DNA of 64,000 nt from Candidatus Opimibacter skivensis (GCA_016722045.1 JADKGY010000029.1:124001-188000), one strand, 5' to 3'; counted from the first letter of the stretch, positions 1 to 9,494 are shown. The notes: generated from the sequence alone by a model not told the origin. A program made the numbers and translations.

Positions 1-1
1 A

Positions 2-1621
2 TCTCCACAGGGCGTGATGCAAAGTTTAGGCAAAGGTAATTCAATAGAGAGCGGCACTCGCAGTAAAATGGAAGGCGCATTCGGAAATAGTTTTTCTGAT
101 GTAGAAATTCACACGGACAGTAATGCAGCCCAAATGTCCAAGGACATGAATGCACGGGCTTTCACAGTGGGAAATCATATTGCGTTTGCCGGCGGCGAAT
201 ATCAACCCGGTACATTGGTTGGTGATGCATTGATGGCACATGAGCTCGCACATACGATTCAACAGGATCAAGGAAAGACGAATGGCGCTCAAATGAAAAG
301 TGGATCAGGTTATTCTGCCTTGGAAGAGGATGCTGACACCACTGCAGTAAACGTTATGATGAAATTGGCAGGGAGAGATGATTTGGAGTTGAAAAACAAA
401 GTTACTAAAGGACTTAAAACAGGATTAAGCATACAAAGGTGCGGACCTTCCTCTCCTGAAAAAGCGGGAAAAGTGGAAAAAAAGGAAGCACCCATACCCG
501 CCGAAGACGTAAGGCCAATACCGTCATTGCCTCTGGAAAAACCAAGTGAAATGAAATTGGAGTTTGCAGGCAAAGAGAGGATAAAATGGAGAGTAAATTT
601 TGCCACAAAAAAAGAAGCACAAAATAAATGTGACCTGGTTCGGCAAAAAAACATAAAGGCTGAAGACCCAGTAAATATTGATAAAGTCTGGACATTTCAT
701 TATTTTCCAATGAACGAAGCAGAAGCAAATGAAGCAAAAACTAAAAAGCAAAAAGAATTAGGCGCCAAATATAACATAGATGTTCTTTTCGATGAAAATA
801 TAAAAAGTCATTACTTGAAAATTTATTTTAAATGTCCTGAGGCAGTTCCTCCAAAATCGGGTTTTGATATTTGGACAAATTGTTTTTCTACAGAGAAGGA
901 AGCAAAAGCGTTGCTAGAAAAGTTTAAAACTGCCAATATTGAGGCTGAAATATTTGAACTTGATAAGTCATTATTTAGTATATATTTCAAGCCGTACAAA
1001 GATGCAGCGATGGCTAAAAAAGCAGGTGAATTGGAAGCAGGAAAACGAGCTGGCTTTGCAGAGGGTATGTTTAAGATTACAACCTCCTTTAACACTGACT
1101 TAAAATCCTTCGTTTCCGATACTACGACTGTCTGTCCTCCTGGCTACGAAAAAGTTGGCAATTTCCTCATTACATCCTATGCACTTGCTCAGGAATCCGA
1201 ATTTGACGCGGAGCCTACTGTTACTAATCCCTGCGGCCTTGAAGGCGTCTACAGAAAAAAATTCCTATATGAAACAAAAAAATCACCGCGAGGCGTAAAA
1301 ATGCAAGGTAGTGGATTATCCCTTTCAGGTAAATTTATCGCTTATGTGAATAAAAATGACAGAGATTGTTTTAAGGAGTCTACAGCCCCCATAACCAAAA
1401 GTGGTGTAGCAGCCAGTGTTGGAAAAACGGTTGCTGTTGATACGAAAGTAATTCCTCTTGGGACGCAGTTGTTAATTGAAGATATTGGAACGCGTACGGC
1501 GGAAGATACAGGTGGAGCAATTGAGGGTAATCACATTGACGTTTATTTTGGTACATCGATGACGCTGAAAAAAGCAAATGAAAACACATTACATGATAAA
1601 ATGGTATGCAAGAAAAAATAA
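2..1621 (+). CDS. DUF4157 eCIS cargo with C-terminal 3D domain (5' end cut by window)
   Basis: This is a candidate injection-system cargo; the reading frame is open to the window edge, so the true N-terminus lies outside. Numbered from the GTG at 14, residues about 1-90 are a DUF4157 domain: the LPxxxRxxME-like lead, a GNSFSDVEIHTD block and the zinc-binding motif HELAH at 76-80. DUF4157 is the commonest marker domain of eCIS cargos. A Lys/Glu-rich middle (about 180-340) contains two similar SPOR-like segments. The C-terminus is a 3D domain, with its three aspartates at D476 (AVDTKVIPLGT), D498 (EDTGGAIEGN) and D509 (HIDVYF). 3D domains occur in MltA-type lytic transglycosylases and related cell-wall enzymes, so a peptidoglycan-cleaving role is inferred. 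The Lgt-like gene starts 3 bases after the stop. Confidence 0.85.
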   Translation, partial: SPQGVMQSLGKGNSIESGTRSKMEGAFGNSFSDVEIHTDSNAAQMSKDMNARAFTVGNHIAFAGGEYQPGTLVGDALMAHELAHTIQQDQGKTNGAQMKSGSGYSALEEDADTTAVNVMMKLAGRDDLELKNKVTKGLKTGLSIQRCGPSSPEKAGKVEKKEAPIPAEDVRPIPSLPLEKPSEMKLEFAGKERIKWRVNFATKKEAQNKCDLVRQKNIKAEDPVNIDKVWTFHYFPMNEAEANEAKTKKQKELGAKYNIDVLFDENIKSHYLKIYFKCPEAVPPKSGFDIWTNCFSTEKEAKALLEKFKTANIEAEIFELDKSLFSIYFKPYKDAAMAKKAGELEAGKRAGFAEGMFKITTSFNTDLKSFVSDTTTVCPPGYEKVGNFLITSYALAQESEFDAEPTVTNPCGLEGVYRKKFLYETKKSPRGVKMQGSGLSLSGKFIAYVNKNDRDCFKESTAPITKSGVAASVGKTVAVDTKVIPLGTQLLIEDIGTRTAEDTGGAIEGNHIDVYFGTSMTLKKANENTLHDKMVCKKK

Positions 1622-1624
1622 ATA

Positions 1625-2779
1625 ATGAGGCCACACATTTATATCAGACTAATCGGAATTAAAATCCACTCCTTTCATTTCTTCGGAGTACTTGGATACA
1701 TGCTGGGCACTTTACTCGGCGTTGTCCTTGCTTCACAATTAAATCTGAAGCCTTTAATAGTATTGCTGATGGCTGGAATCGGTGCAGCCACTTTCTTTTT
1801 ACTGGCATTCCTCGGAAAATGGATCACACGGCAGGAAACAATTGTTTATTATCATCACGAAATAAGCATATTACTATTATGCACTCTTTATCTCTATCTT
1901 ATAAAACAACCTATTCTCCCCTATCTCGATATCACATTAATTGGCATAGGTACATTTCTTGCTTTTGGACGCATCGGTTGCTATTCAGTAGGCTGCTGTC
2001 ATGGAAAGCCGCACAAGCATGGAGTAAAATATGGTCAGCAACATGTAGATACAGGTTTCACCTGGTTTTATAAAGACATTCCACTTCTACCAGTCCAATT
2101 GATTGAGTCAGCTTATGTTTTTTTAACGGTACTGATCAGTGTTGTTCTTTTATTGAATGGTGCTATACCTGGAACTGTAATTATAGTTTACACCGTGGTG
2201 TATGGATCAATGCGATATGCACTCGAGTTTCTCCGTGGTGATCCTGAGAGGCCTTTGTGGCATGGCTTATCCGAAGCACAATGGACCACTTTAGCTTTAA
2301 CAAGCTTGACTCTTGTCATGAGCACAATTAACTGGCTTCCCTTTTATTCATGGCATTGGATAATATTATTAGCCATGATGATCATATCCCTATTTACGAT
2401 TTACACATCCTACCGTCATCCGGAATATCAATTGTTCAGTCCACCACATATCCGACAACTGGCAGAAGGATTAGATATGTTGGAGAAAACAAATACACAT
2501 TCGGAACGAGGTACTTTGGTAAATATCTATACCACCCAGGCTGGTCTTAACCTATCCTATGGCGTGATTGGAACCGAATCAAACAAACAATACTTTACTT
2601 TTTCATTAAAAAACAAACAAATCATGAATAAGCAGATGGCTCATAAAATGGCTCAACTCATTGGCTTAATAAAAAACCTTTCCGGCCAATTTACTTTGGT
2701 GGAAAAACAAAACGGGATATATCACCTCATATTCGTGAAAAACAGATTGGTCCATCAATTTCATTCTCAAACTTTATAA
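1625..2779 (+). CDS. Lgt-like prolipoprotein diacylglyceryl transferase family membrane protein
   Basis: The protein is multi-pass, with hydrophobic segments through about residue 265. It carries the Lgt-family signature in a cysteine form (FGRIGCYSVGCCHG near residues 115-128) and the later LRGDPERP motif. Canonical Lgt moves diacylglycerol from phosphatidylglycerol to the lipobox cysteine of prolipoproteins. This protein has an extra soluble tail of about 100 residues (about 280-384) that canonical Lgt lacks. It starts 3 bases after the cargo stop, so the two are probably co-transcribed. It may be a paralogue specialised for the locus rather than the housekeeping enzyme, and its substrate is unknown. 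Confidence 0.8.
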   Translation: MRPHIYIRLIGIKIHSFHFFGVLGYMLGTLLGVVLASQLNLKPLIVLLMAGIGAATFFLLAFLGKWITRQETIVYYHHEISILLLCTLYLYLIKQPILPYLDITLIGIGTFLAFGRIGCYSVGCCHGKPHKHGVKYGQQHVDTGFTWFYKDIPLLPVQLIESAYVFLTVLISVVLLLNGAIPGTVIIVYTVVYGSMRYALEFLRGDPERPLWHGLSEAQWTTLALTSLTLVMSTINWLPFYSWHWIILLAMMIISLFTIYTSYRHPEYQLFSPPHIRQLAEGLDMLEKTNTHSERGTLVNIYTTQAGLNLSYGVIGTESNKQYFTFSLKNKQIMNKQMAHKMAQLIGLIKNLSGQFTLVEKQNGIYHLIFVKNRLVHQFHSQTL

Positions 2780-2946
2780 TGATGTCATCATGGATAAAAT
2801 ATAAATTTCATTTTTATACTAAATGTATTATCTCACCTTAATTCAATAAAAGGTACCCACAATTCATAAAATGCTGATTTTATTGAAGCCTATGAGGTTT
2901 TCTTTTACATCTTTTTATATATTTTTTAAAATTTAAATCTTAAATT

Positions 2947-3321
2947 ATGATACAATACCAAATGCTTAAGCAAAAATATGACTACCTGGCTCCGGACGGA
3001 TCCGAAATCAGATTGCTTCCAGTTACATCCCATGGCGGTTGCGCACACTGTCTATTGCCTGAAGGAAAAAAAACAAAAGCAGTGAAACACAAATCCGTAG
3101 AGGAAATCTGGTACGTACTCAGTGGAGAGGGTGAGATATGGCAAAAATCACCTGAAGAAGAAATTACCAAAACGCTATCAAAAGGTATTTGCGTAGTTAT
3201 TCCTACTGGCAACCATTTCCAGTTTCGCAATATTGGCAAAGAAAACCTATGTATACTTATTGTGACCATGCCGCCATGGCCAGGTCCTGATGAAGCCGTT
3301 TCAGTTGAAGATCACTGGTAA
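2947..3321 (+). CDS. Cupin-domain protein
   Basis: This is a small single-domain cupin of 124 residues. The first cupin motif spans about residues 40-62 (KHKSVEEIWYVLSGEGEIW) and the second about 77-100, with PTGNHFQFRN. The histidine and glutamate positions fit a metal-binding cupin. No signal peptide is seen, so it is probably cytosolic. It follows the Lgt-like gene after about 170 AT-rich bases and precedes the haloperoxidase-like gene by about 45 bases. Its substrate cannot be read from the sequence; it could be a small-molecule isomerase, a dioxygenase or a binding protein. Confidence 0.75.
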   Translation: MIQYQMLKQKYDYLAPDGSEIRLLPVTSHGGCAHCLLPEGKKTKAVKHKSVEEIWYVLSGEGEIWQKSPEEEITKTLSKGICVVIPTGNHFQFRNIGKENLCILIVTMPPWPGPDEAVSVEDHW

Positions 3322-3365
3322 ATTTTTATACCTATTCGTTTATACGAGAGCGTAAACAAATCAAC

Positions 3366-4718
3366 ATGGACGAAAAAACATTAACCCTCCAATGGAATCA
3401 ACTGACACTTGACGCCATCAAATACACCAAATCATCCCCTCCTGTCGCTACCCGGGCTTTAGCCATGGTACATACCGCCATGTATGATGCCTGGAGTGTG
3501 TATGATAAAGTTGCTATCAGTACCACCACAGCATTGTATATCAAAGCAAAGAAAGATCAATGCAGTAAAGAAAATGTTCGCAAATCTTTCAGCTATGCGG
3601 CTTATCGGGTTCTTACGGAATTATTCTGGTTGAAGTTGCCTCCTGAAAATAAAAATTTGTTCAAAGACTTAATGTGCAAATGCAGTTATGACCCTGATGA
3701 CACCACCTTCAACATACAAACACCACAAGGTATAGGCAACCTTGCAGCCAGAATGACAATCGAATACCGCAATGGCGATGGCAGTAATTCTCAAGGAACA
3801 TTGCATGCGTCACAATGGTCAGACTATACAGGTTACCAGCCTGTGAACACTCCTGAAAAAGTAAATGATCTAAATCAGTGGCAACCTTTACTTATTGATG
3901 CTTCTCATGGTGATCATCATGTGCAAAATTTCCTTGTTGCACATTGGGGCTTAGTTCGACCTTTTTCGCTTTCATGCAATTGGCAATTCAGACCTGATCC
4001 ACCATTACAAAAAGAACAACCTGGATTTAAAGAACAGGCGCAGGAAGTGATTGATGCAAGTGCAGGATTAACAGATCAGCAAAAAGTTATTGCAGAATAC
4101 TGGACAGATGGATCTGGCACTTTCACATCCGCAGGCCATTGGTGCGAAATAGCTCAATTTGTATCCATGAAAAATAATTACAGGAATTCACAATGTATTA
4201 AACTCTTCTTTGCCTTGTGTAATGCATTGCTTGATGCTTCTATTGCCTGTTGGGAATGCAAACATTTCTATAATTCAGTTCGTCCTGTAACAGCTATTAG
4301 GGAATTGTGCTGGGGCCTTGATATACAGGCATGGGCAGGTCCGGGTTTGGGAACAAGAACAATAAAAGGTGAAAAGTGGAATCCATACATTCCCACACCT
4401 CCATTTCCTGAACACGTTTCCTTCATTAGTACTTGCAGTTATGCAGGTGCAACCATATTAAAACAGTTTACAGGCAGCGATGTGTTTGGCGGATGCACGA
4501 TAATTGACAAAGGTTCATCAACTATAGAGCCCGTAATTACTCCTTCTATGGAAATTACATTAGACTGGCTAACGTATACATTCGCAGCAGAACAGGCAGG
4601 AAAGTCACGACTATATGGAGGCGTTCATTTTAATCGGAGTATTGAATTCAGTCAAAAATTAGGCCAGTCAGTTGGCATCTCAGCATGGGAAAAAGCATCG
4701 TTTTATTTTAATATATAA
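3366..4718 (+). CDS. Vanadium-dependent haloperoxidase / PAP2-superfamily protein
   Basis: The three blocks of the vanadate/phosphate pocket are present in order. They are K-x6-RP at about 299-308 (KHFYNSVRP), a degenerate PSGH block at about 347-353 (FPEHVSF) and SR-x4-H at about 414-422 (SRLYGGVHF). The N-terminal MVHTAMYDAWSVYD helix is typical of bacterial vanadium chloroperoxidase-like proteins. Members either oxidise halides with peroxide or act as acid phosphatases; the sequence does not decide between them. No export signal is evident. It lies with the cupin and a small unknown protein between two eCIS cargo genes, an unusual place for this family. Confidence 0.8.
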   Translation: MDEKTLTLQWNQLTLDAIKYTKSSPPVATRALAMVHTAMYDAWSVYDKVAISTTTALYIKAKKDQCSKENVRKSFSYAAYRVLTELFWLKLPPENKNLFKDLMCKCSYDPDDTTFNIQTPQGIGNLAARMTIEYRNGDGSNSQGTLHASQWSDYTGYQPVNTPEKVNDLNQWQPLLIDASHGDHHVQNFLVAHWGLVRPFSLSCNWQFRPDPPLQKEQPGFKEQAQEVIDASAGLTDQQKVIAEYWTDGSGTFTSAGHWCEIAQFVSMKNNYRNSQCIKLFFALCNALLDASIACWECKHFYNSVRPVTAIRELCWGLDIQAWAGPGLGTRTIKGEKWNPYIPTPPFPEHVSFISTCSYAGATILKQFTGSDVFGGCTIIDKGSSTIEPVITPSMEITLDWLTYTFAAEQAGKSRLYGGVHFNRSIEFSQKLGQSVGISAWEKASFYFNI

Positions 4719-4750
4719 TTATAATTTTTTAACAAAAAAAATAAATTAAC

Positions 4751-5164
4751 ATGGCAAAATCAGCAGACAACGTACGTACCGGCTTCAAGTTTCAGTACGC
4801 AGTCAAATTCATTTGTACCTCAAATATTCCGGGTACATCGCAGACAACCGACGCCTTTCTTCCAGGCAATTACCAAACGGCAGTTAATATTCACAACCCT
4901 CAAAACGTCAAGGTAAAATTTCGAAAAAAACTTGCATCTCCGATTGGCATATCAGATTATTTTGGTGATGTGCTAATACCTGATGGAGTAGCTCGTGTAA
5001 CCTGTGGCCAGGTCCAGGATTTCGGGCTGCATTTAATCCACGGTTTTGAAGGATTTCTTGTGATAGAAAGTACGCATAGCATCGATGTCACAGCAGTCTA
5101 TACAGCAGGAGGCAAGGAAGTGAATAGCATTGACGTAGAACAAATCAAGGAAAGGAAGCTATAA
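4751..5164 (+). CDS. Unknown 137-residue protein
   Basis: I do not recognise a named family. The protein has no signal peptide or membrane segment and looks beta-rich: alternating hydrophobic and polar stretches, an asparagine-proline rich NYQTAVNIHNPQNVKVKF block, and a terminal DVTAVYTAGG segment followed by a charged tail. This pattern suggests a compact beta-sandwich. It starts 32 bases after the haloperoxidase-like gene and probably belongs to the same transcript. It may be a partner or carrier for that enzyme, but this rests only on adjacency. Confidence 0.6.
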   Translation: MAKSADNVRTGFKFQYAVKFICTSNIPGTSQTTDAFLPGNYQTAVNIHNPQNVKVKFRKKLASPIGISDYFGDVLIPDGVARVTCGQVQDFGLHLIHGFEGFLVIESTHSIDVTAVYTAGGKEVNSIDVEQIKERKL

Positions 5165-5248
5165 GCGAAACGAGTTCAATTCAAATTGTATCGCGAGGCC
5201 CGTGAAAATTTTGTAGATTTTCAAAACTATATTAATAGAAACTAAAGC

Positions 5249-6022
5249 ATGTCTATAATTTCAATTGCCAGTCAAAAAGGAGGAGTTGCCAAAACAACCA
5301 CCCTGATTAACCTTGGAGCGGGCCTTCAAAAAAAAGGTAAGTCCGTGCTTCTGATTGATGCTGATCCGCAAGGCAGTATGACAGAAGCACTGGGCATACT
5401 GGAAGAACAGGAAAAAAACCTTTTTACGGAATTGTCCAAAGAAATAAGAGGTGAAAACAGTAATTTATCCGATGCCATCATCACTACAGCATCAGGTTTA
5501 CAATTGGTACCTTCCTCTCTTGAATTGGCATGGGCAGAACTTGAATTGGTGAGCGTGTATGGAAGAGAACAGATATTTACCTGGATGCTGGATAAGCTCG
5601 AAACGAAATATGATTTCATTTTGTTCGATTGTCCGCCATCTGTTGGATTGCTTACTGTAAATGCTTTAGTGTCCAGCGATTATATTTTAATGCCTATCCA
5701 GGCAGAATTTTTACCCCAAAAAGCTGTTAGAATTTTTATGCATCATCTCAAGACAATCAAAAAACTAAATAAAGATCTGGAACTTCTTGGTATTGTACTG
5801 ACAAAGTATGATCATCATAAAACAATGAACAGGGATATACGCCAAAAACTGCAAGATGAATTTGGGAATAAATTATTTCATACTACAATAAGAAACAATA
5901 TTCAACTTGCAAAAGCCCAGCAAGCGGGACTGGATATTTTCAATTATAATAAACGGTCTAACGGAGCTGAAGATTATGAAGATTTAACGAATGAATTTCT
6001 TGTTAAAATGAAAGCAGGCTAG
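5249..6022 (+). CDS. ParA/MinD-type partition ATPase
   Basis: This is a ParA-family ATPase of 257 residues, the normal size for a chromosomal-type ParA lacking an N-terminal DNA-binding domain. The deviant Walker A is KGGVAKTT at 10-17, with the second signature lysine at K10. Next come LLIDADPQGS (A' motif) and FILFDCPPSVG (Walker B region, about 125-135). No ParB or centromere-like repeats are seen nearby, so plasmid partition is unlikely from this window. Orphan ParA/MinD proteins usually position large protein assemblies. Placed between eCIS cargo genes, this one could position or load the injection machine; that is an inference. Confidence 0.85.
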   Translation: MSIISIASQKGGVAKTTTLINLGAGLQKKGKSVLLIDADPQGSMTEALGILEEQEKNLFTELSKEIRGENSNLSDAIITTASGLQLVPSSLELAWAELELVSVYGREQIFTWMLDKLETKYDFILFDCPPSVGLLTVNALVSSDYILMPIQAEFLPQKAVRIFMHHLKTIKKLNKDLELLGIVLTKYDHHKTMNRDIRQKLQDEFGNKLFHTTIRNNIQLAKAQQAGLDIFNYNKRSNGAEDYEDLTNEFLVKMKAG

Positions 6023-6151
6023 TATAAATTTCAATACTATTTTGAAACAAAAGCTGTATTTTGAAGACAGCAATTGTCTAAAATTTCTAATAAATGAGAA
6101 CAGAAATAGATTGAGAATGGCTATGCATTCAGGTTTATAAAATTTAAATTT

Positions 6152-7591
6152 ATGTCCTATTGTTCAAGAGTTTACCGTCAGCGCAATGCGCATACTCACG
6201 ATGAATCGAAGAAGGAACCGTTTTTTTCGAAAGAAAATGATATTAAAAAATCACATCAGCCAGGGACTTTTTTTCAGGCGAAATTAACTGTCAATCAACC
6301 CGGTGACAGTTATGAGCAGGAAGCAGATTCTGTGGCTAATGCTGTAGTGAATAAAACAACTAAAGGACCTATAGTCCAACATAAAAAGATCAGCAGCATT
6401 CAACGTCTTGCCACCTCAATGGAAGACGAAAAATTGAGTACTAATGATGCCCGAATGGCAAAGGACAAAGAGATCCAGGAAAAACCAATACAACGCATGA
6501 CGGATGTCCCTGAAAAAGAAAAATCAGAGGATATTCAAAAAACAGAGCTTCCTGGAAAAGACGAAAAAGAGAATATTCAAAAAAAGGAAGGTTCAGGACT
6601 TGAGGAAGACGATAAATTAAAAACAGAAGCTGTCCAAACGAAGGCTTCAGGAAATACTAAAACTGCATCACCTCATGTAACCTCAAAGATCGAATCCACT
6701 TCCGGAAAAGGTAATGTGCTTCCGGCTAAAACAAAGATGGAAATGAGTTCCTCATTTGGAGTGGATTTCAGTGGGGTGAGGATACACAAGGATAGCGAAG
6801 CTGTCAACTTGAACAAAGAATTACAGGCACAAGCATTCACCCGGGGTAATGATATATATTTTAATGAAGGCAAATTTGATCCTGAAAGTTCCGAAGGAAA
6901 ATTTCTATTGGCCCATGAATTGACCCATGTTGTTCAGCAGAATGATGATCTACAAAGGTATACCATTCAACGAAGGGTAATTGACAGAAATGTGACCACA
7001 AATCAAGTTATGTTGAATACGTTAGGCTTGTCAAGACAACAAGTGATTGACGCGATTACTTCTGCCGATGCTGATTCTATCAGTCTTGCACAAAATGCAG
7101 AGGACATCCTGAGGACACAACTTGCAAATGCGCGAACAGGAAATGTTGTCGATGCTAATTCAGAAATAATCTTAAATGAAGAACTTGGAATTTCATTCAA
7201 TGACCCTGGACAGCATAGTCTGATACGTCAACAAATAGGAAGGTTTAGGACTGTAAAAGAAACATTACAAAGCGGCTATTTAAGATACATGGCCTTGGGT
7301 ACAAGTGATGTAAAACTAGTTGGTTGCCGAGTTGGAAGTTGTGGCGTGAATCATGCCTTTAGTTGTCCAGGAAATAGGCTGGTTGTATTATGTCAACCTT
7401 TTTGGGATTTTCCCAATCCGATTAACCGGGGTGCTGTAATTCTCCATGAACCATTTCATATCTGGTTTCATATGGCTAGTCATGAAGTCAGTGCATTAAA
7501 AAGGGCCGATGCGAGCTGTTTTGAATCCTTCGCACTTCGTGCATCGGGTAGTAATGCTTTAAGATCATGTGTTAATCATACTGGAGGATAA
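6152..7591 (+). CDS. DUF4157 eCIS cargo with aspzincin-like zinc protease C-terminus
   Basis: This is a second candidate cargo, complete at 479 residues. The N-terminus has the usual lead (FFQAKLTVNQPGDSYEQEAD at 40-59), followed by a low-complexity linker with recurring IQR/IQK units at about 80-165. The DUF4157 core spans about 185-265 with HELTH at 255-259. The C-terminal 200 residues hold a second zinc motif, HEPFH at 432-436. A following DASCFESFA segment (453-461) could supply the aspartate ligand, as in aspzincin/M35 endopeptidases. Several cysteines surround it. The inferred activity is proteolysis in a target cell. The eCIS ATPase follows 130 bases downstream. Confidence 0.82.
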   Translation: MSYCSRVYRQRNAHTHDESKKEPFFSKENDIKKSHQPGTFFQAKLTVNQPGDSYEQEADSVANAVVNKTTKGPIVQHKKISSIQRLATSMEDEKLSTNDARMAKDKEIQEKPIQRMTDVPEKEKSEDIQKTELPGKDEKENIQKKEGSGLEEDDKLKTEAVQTKASGNTKTASPHVTSKIESTSGKGNVLPAKTKMEMSSSFGVDFSGVRIHKDSEAVNLNKELQAQAFTRGNDIYFNEGKFDPESSEGKFLLAHELTHVVQQNDDLQRYTIQRRVIDRNVTTNQVMLNTLGLSRQQVIDAITSADADSISLAQNAEDILRTQLANARTGNVVDANSEIILNEELGISFNDPGQHSLIRQQIGRFRTVKETLQSGYLRYMALGTSDVKLVGCRVGSCGVNHAFSCPGNRLVVLCQPFWDFPNPINRGAVILHEPFHIWFHMASHEVSALKRADASCFESFALRASGSNALRSCVNHTGG

Positions 7592-7721
7592 GGGGGATCA
7601 ATAATTATTTCGCTTTTATTCATAGTTTTAAGATGGGGATAATTATTTGGTATTTTTAATAGGTAACATGTAATTGGTAAAGAATACAAAAATAATAATA
7701 AGCATATCCTGAATATATGAC

Positions 7722-9365
7722 ATGAGGTTTAGAAAAAATATAAGAAATATTTTTAGAAGAAATAAGAACAAACCTCTGCAATTAACTCAGAATACTCTAA
7801 CTGTCAGGGATAATGACATATTTGAAACGGACTCAACTAGTAATGAACAGCAGATGGATCAAAAAACATCAATAGAGAGGATTCAACCGGAATTTCAATA
7901 CATCGAAGATCTGATTACCTACAGGTTAAATAGGTATTACTATACAGAAGCTGATAATACAAAACCTGACTTCCCGGATTTGAATTACTGGCAACTTCCT
8001 CTTGCCAATTTTATTCAAAAAAATAAGCTTTCAGAGGACGAAGCAGTCTTATTATTACTCGGTCTTGCACCCCATATAAAGCCTGATCTGTATGATAAAG
8101 TCATTGAACGGAAAATTGGTAATTCCGGGGATTTCCCGGGAATTGGCGGTGTAAGAGGAAAGAATTGCAGGTTCTTTTTACCCACCGGTGAAACAGCTTT
8201 GTTTCTTCTCACTGATGATAATGTAGATAGAAGATTACAGGTACAACAGTTTTTTGGAGCGGAACATCTTTTCTGGGAAAAAAAGATCTTATGGCTTGAA
8301 GACATGCAAAATGGTGAACCTTCAATGCATGGAAGATTAATCATGTCTCCGGATTATATCGACCTTTTAACGTATGGCATTCACAAATCACCGCAGTTCA
8401 GCATCAGCTTTCCAGCAAAAAAAATTGCCCCGTCAAAAGATCCGGATGCACCTGGTTTTGACCAGTTAGTGATTCCAAATGAATTGCATGATCAGATTGA
8501 TGAATTGAAAAGCTGGCTGAAGTACAATGACCGGTTGATGGATACGTATGGTATGCGTAAAAAACTCAAGCAAGGGTATCGGACATTATTCTATGGTCCT
8601 CCAGGAACAGGAAAAACGTTCACTGCGCAGATATTAGGAAATGAACTTAAAAAGGAAGTCTTTAAGATTGACCTTTCCATGATCGTATCAAAATATATCG
8701 GTGAAACAGAAAAAAACCTGGAGCTACTATTTGCAAGAGCAGAAGATAAAGGTTGGATTTTGTTTTTTGATGAGGCCGATGCTTTATTTGGAAAACGAAC
8801 CGGGGTAAGAGATGCCCATGATAAATATGCTAACCAGGAAGTATCTTATTTATTACAACGAATTGAGGATTATAACGGCCTTATCATTCTGGCCACGAAC
8901 ATGAAGAACAATATTGATGATTCATTTATTAGACGATTTAACTCCATGTTAAAGTTTCCATTCCCTGAATCTGCACAACGTGCACAGATTTGGCGAAAAG
9001 CATTTCCTCCAGATGCCATATTTGTTACGAAACAGACTGTAAACACTGAGGATGGAAATACTAAAGGTATACGCGAAGAGCTTATTTATGTAGACATCCC
9101 AGATCTGGTAAAAAAATATGAGATGTCAGGTGGAAGCATCATTAACGTAGTGCATTATGCCGCTATCAAAGCTGTGGAGAGAATGGAACTTGAACCGGAA
9201 ATATGGAAGAGAATAAAAACACAAAAGCAAATAACAGGGAAAGTAAATGAGACAACAGATAGAACTATAATCGCAGAAAAATCACAGCTTGTATTTTTCC
9301 TGTCTGACGTGCAGGATGGAGTTAAAAGGGAAATGACTAAAGAAGGCAAACCATTTACGATATGA
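7722..9365 (+). CDS. eCIS-type AAA+ ATPase
   Basis: This is a classical AAA+ ATPase with an N-terminal adaptor region (about 55-230). The ATPase core has Walker A GPPGTGKT at 292-299, an SKYIGETEKNL pore-side helix at about 323-333, Walker B LFFDEADALFG at 347-357, the eCIS-characteristic DAHDKYANQEVSYLLQR block at 364-380, sensor 1 ILATN at 389-393 and an arginine finger in FIRRFN at 402-407. This layout matches the Afp15/Pvc15-like ATPase found in most eCIS operons, where it is thought to assist assembly or cargo loading. It is the strongest evidence that the neighbouring DUF4157 genes belong to an eCIS locus. Confidence 0.88.
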   Translation: MRFRKNIRNIFRRNKNKPLQLTQNTLTVRDNDIFETDSTSNEQQMDQKTSIERIQPEFQYIEDLITYRLNRYYYTEADNTKPDFPDLNYWQLPLANFIQKNKLSEDEAVLLLLGLAPHIKPDLYDKVIERKIGNSGDFPGIGGVRGKNCRFFLPTGETALFLLTDDNVDRRLQVQQFFGAEHLFWEKKILWLEDMQNGEPSMHGRLIMSPDYIDLLTYGIHKSPQFSISFPAKKIAPSKDPDAPGFDQLVIPNELHDQIDELKSWLKYNDRLMDTYGMRKKLKQGYRTLFYGPPGTGKTFTAQILGNELKKEVFKIDLSMIVSKYIGETEKNLELLFARAEDKGWILFFDEADALFGKRTGVRDAHDKYANQEVSYLLQRIEDYNGLIILATNMKNNIDDSFIRRFNSMLKFPFPESAQRAQIWRKAFPPDAIFVTKQTVNTEDGNTKGIREELIYVDIPDLVKKYEMSGGSIINVVHYAAIKAVERMELEPEIWKRIKTQKQITGKVNETTDRTIIAEKSQLVFFLSDVQDGVKREMTKEGKPFTI

Positions 9366-9494
9366 GACAATGGATATTAGTGATGCAGTTAGGATAATAA
9401 AATAATCTGTGGTAATAATCTAATAGAAATTCATTTTTTAACTTAAATAAACTAGCCTTTCTTGACACCAGTCCCTAGCAATGAATATCAAACC

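Noticed and set aside
5249..6022. ParA as evidence for an integrated plasmid or replication origin
   Set aside because: No ParB, replication initiator or iteron-like repeats are present, and the neighbours are eCIS-associated.
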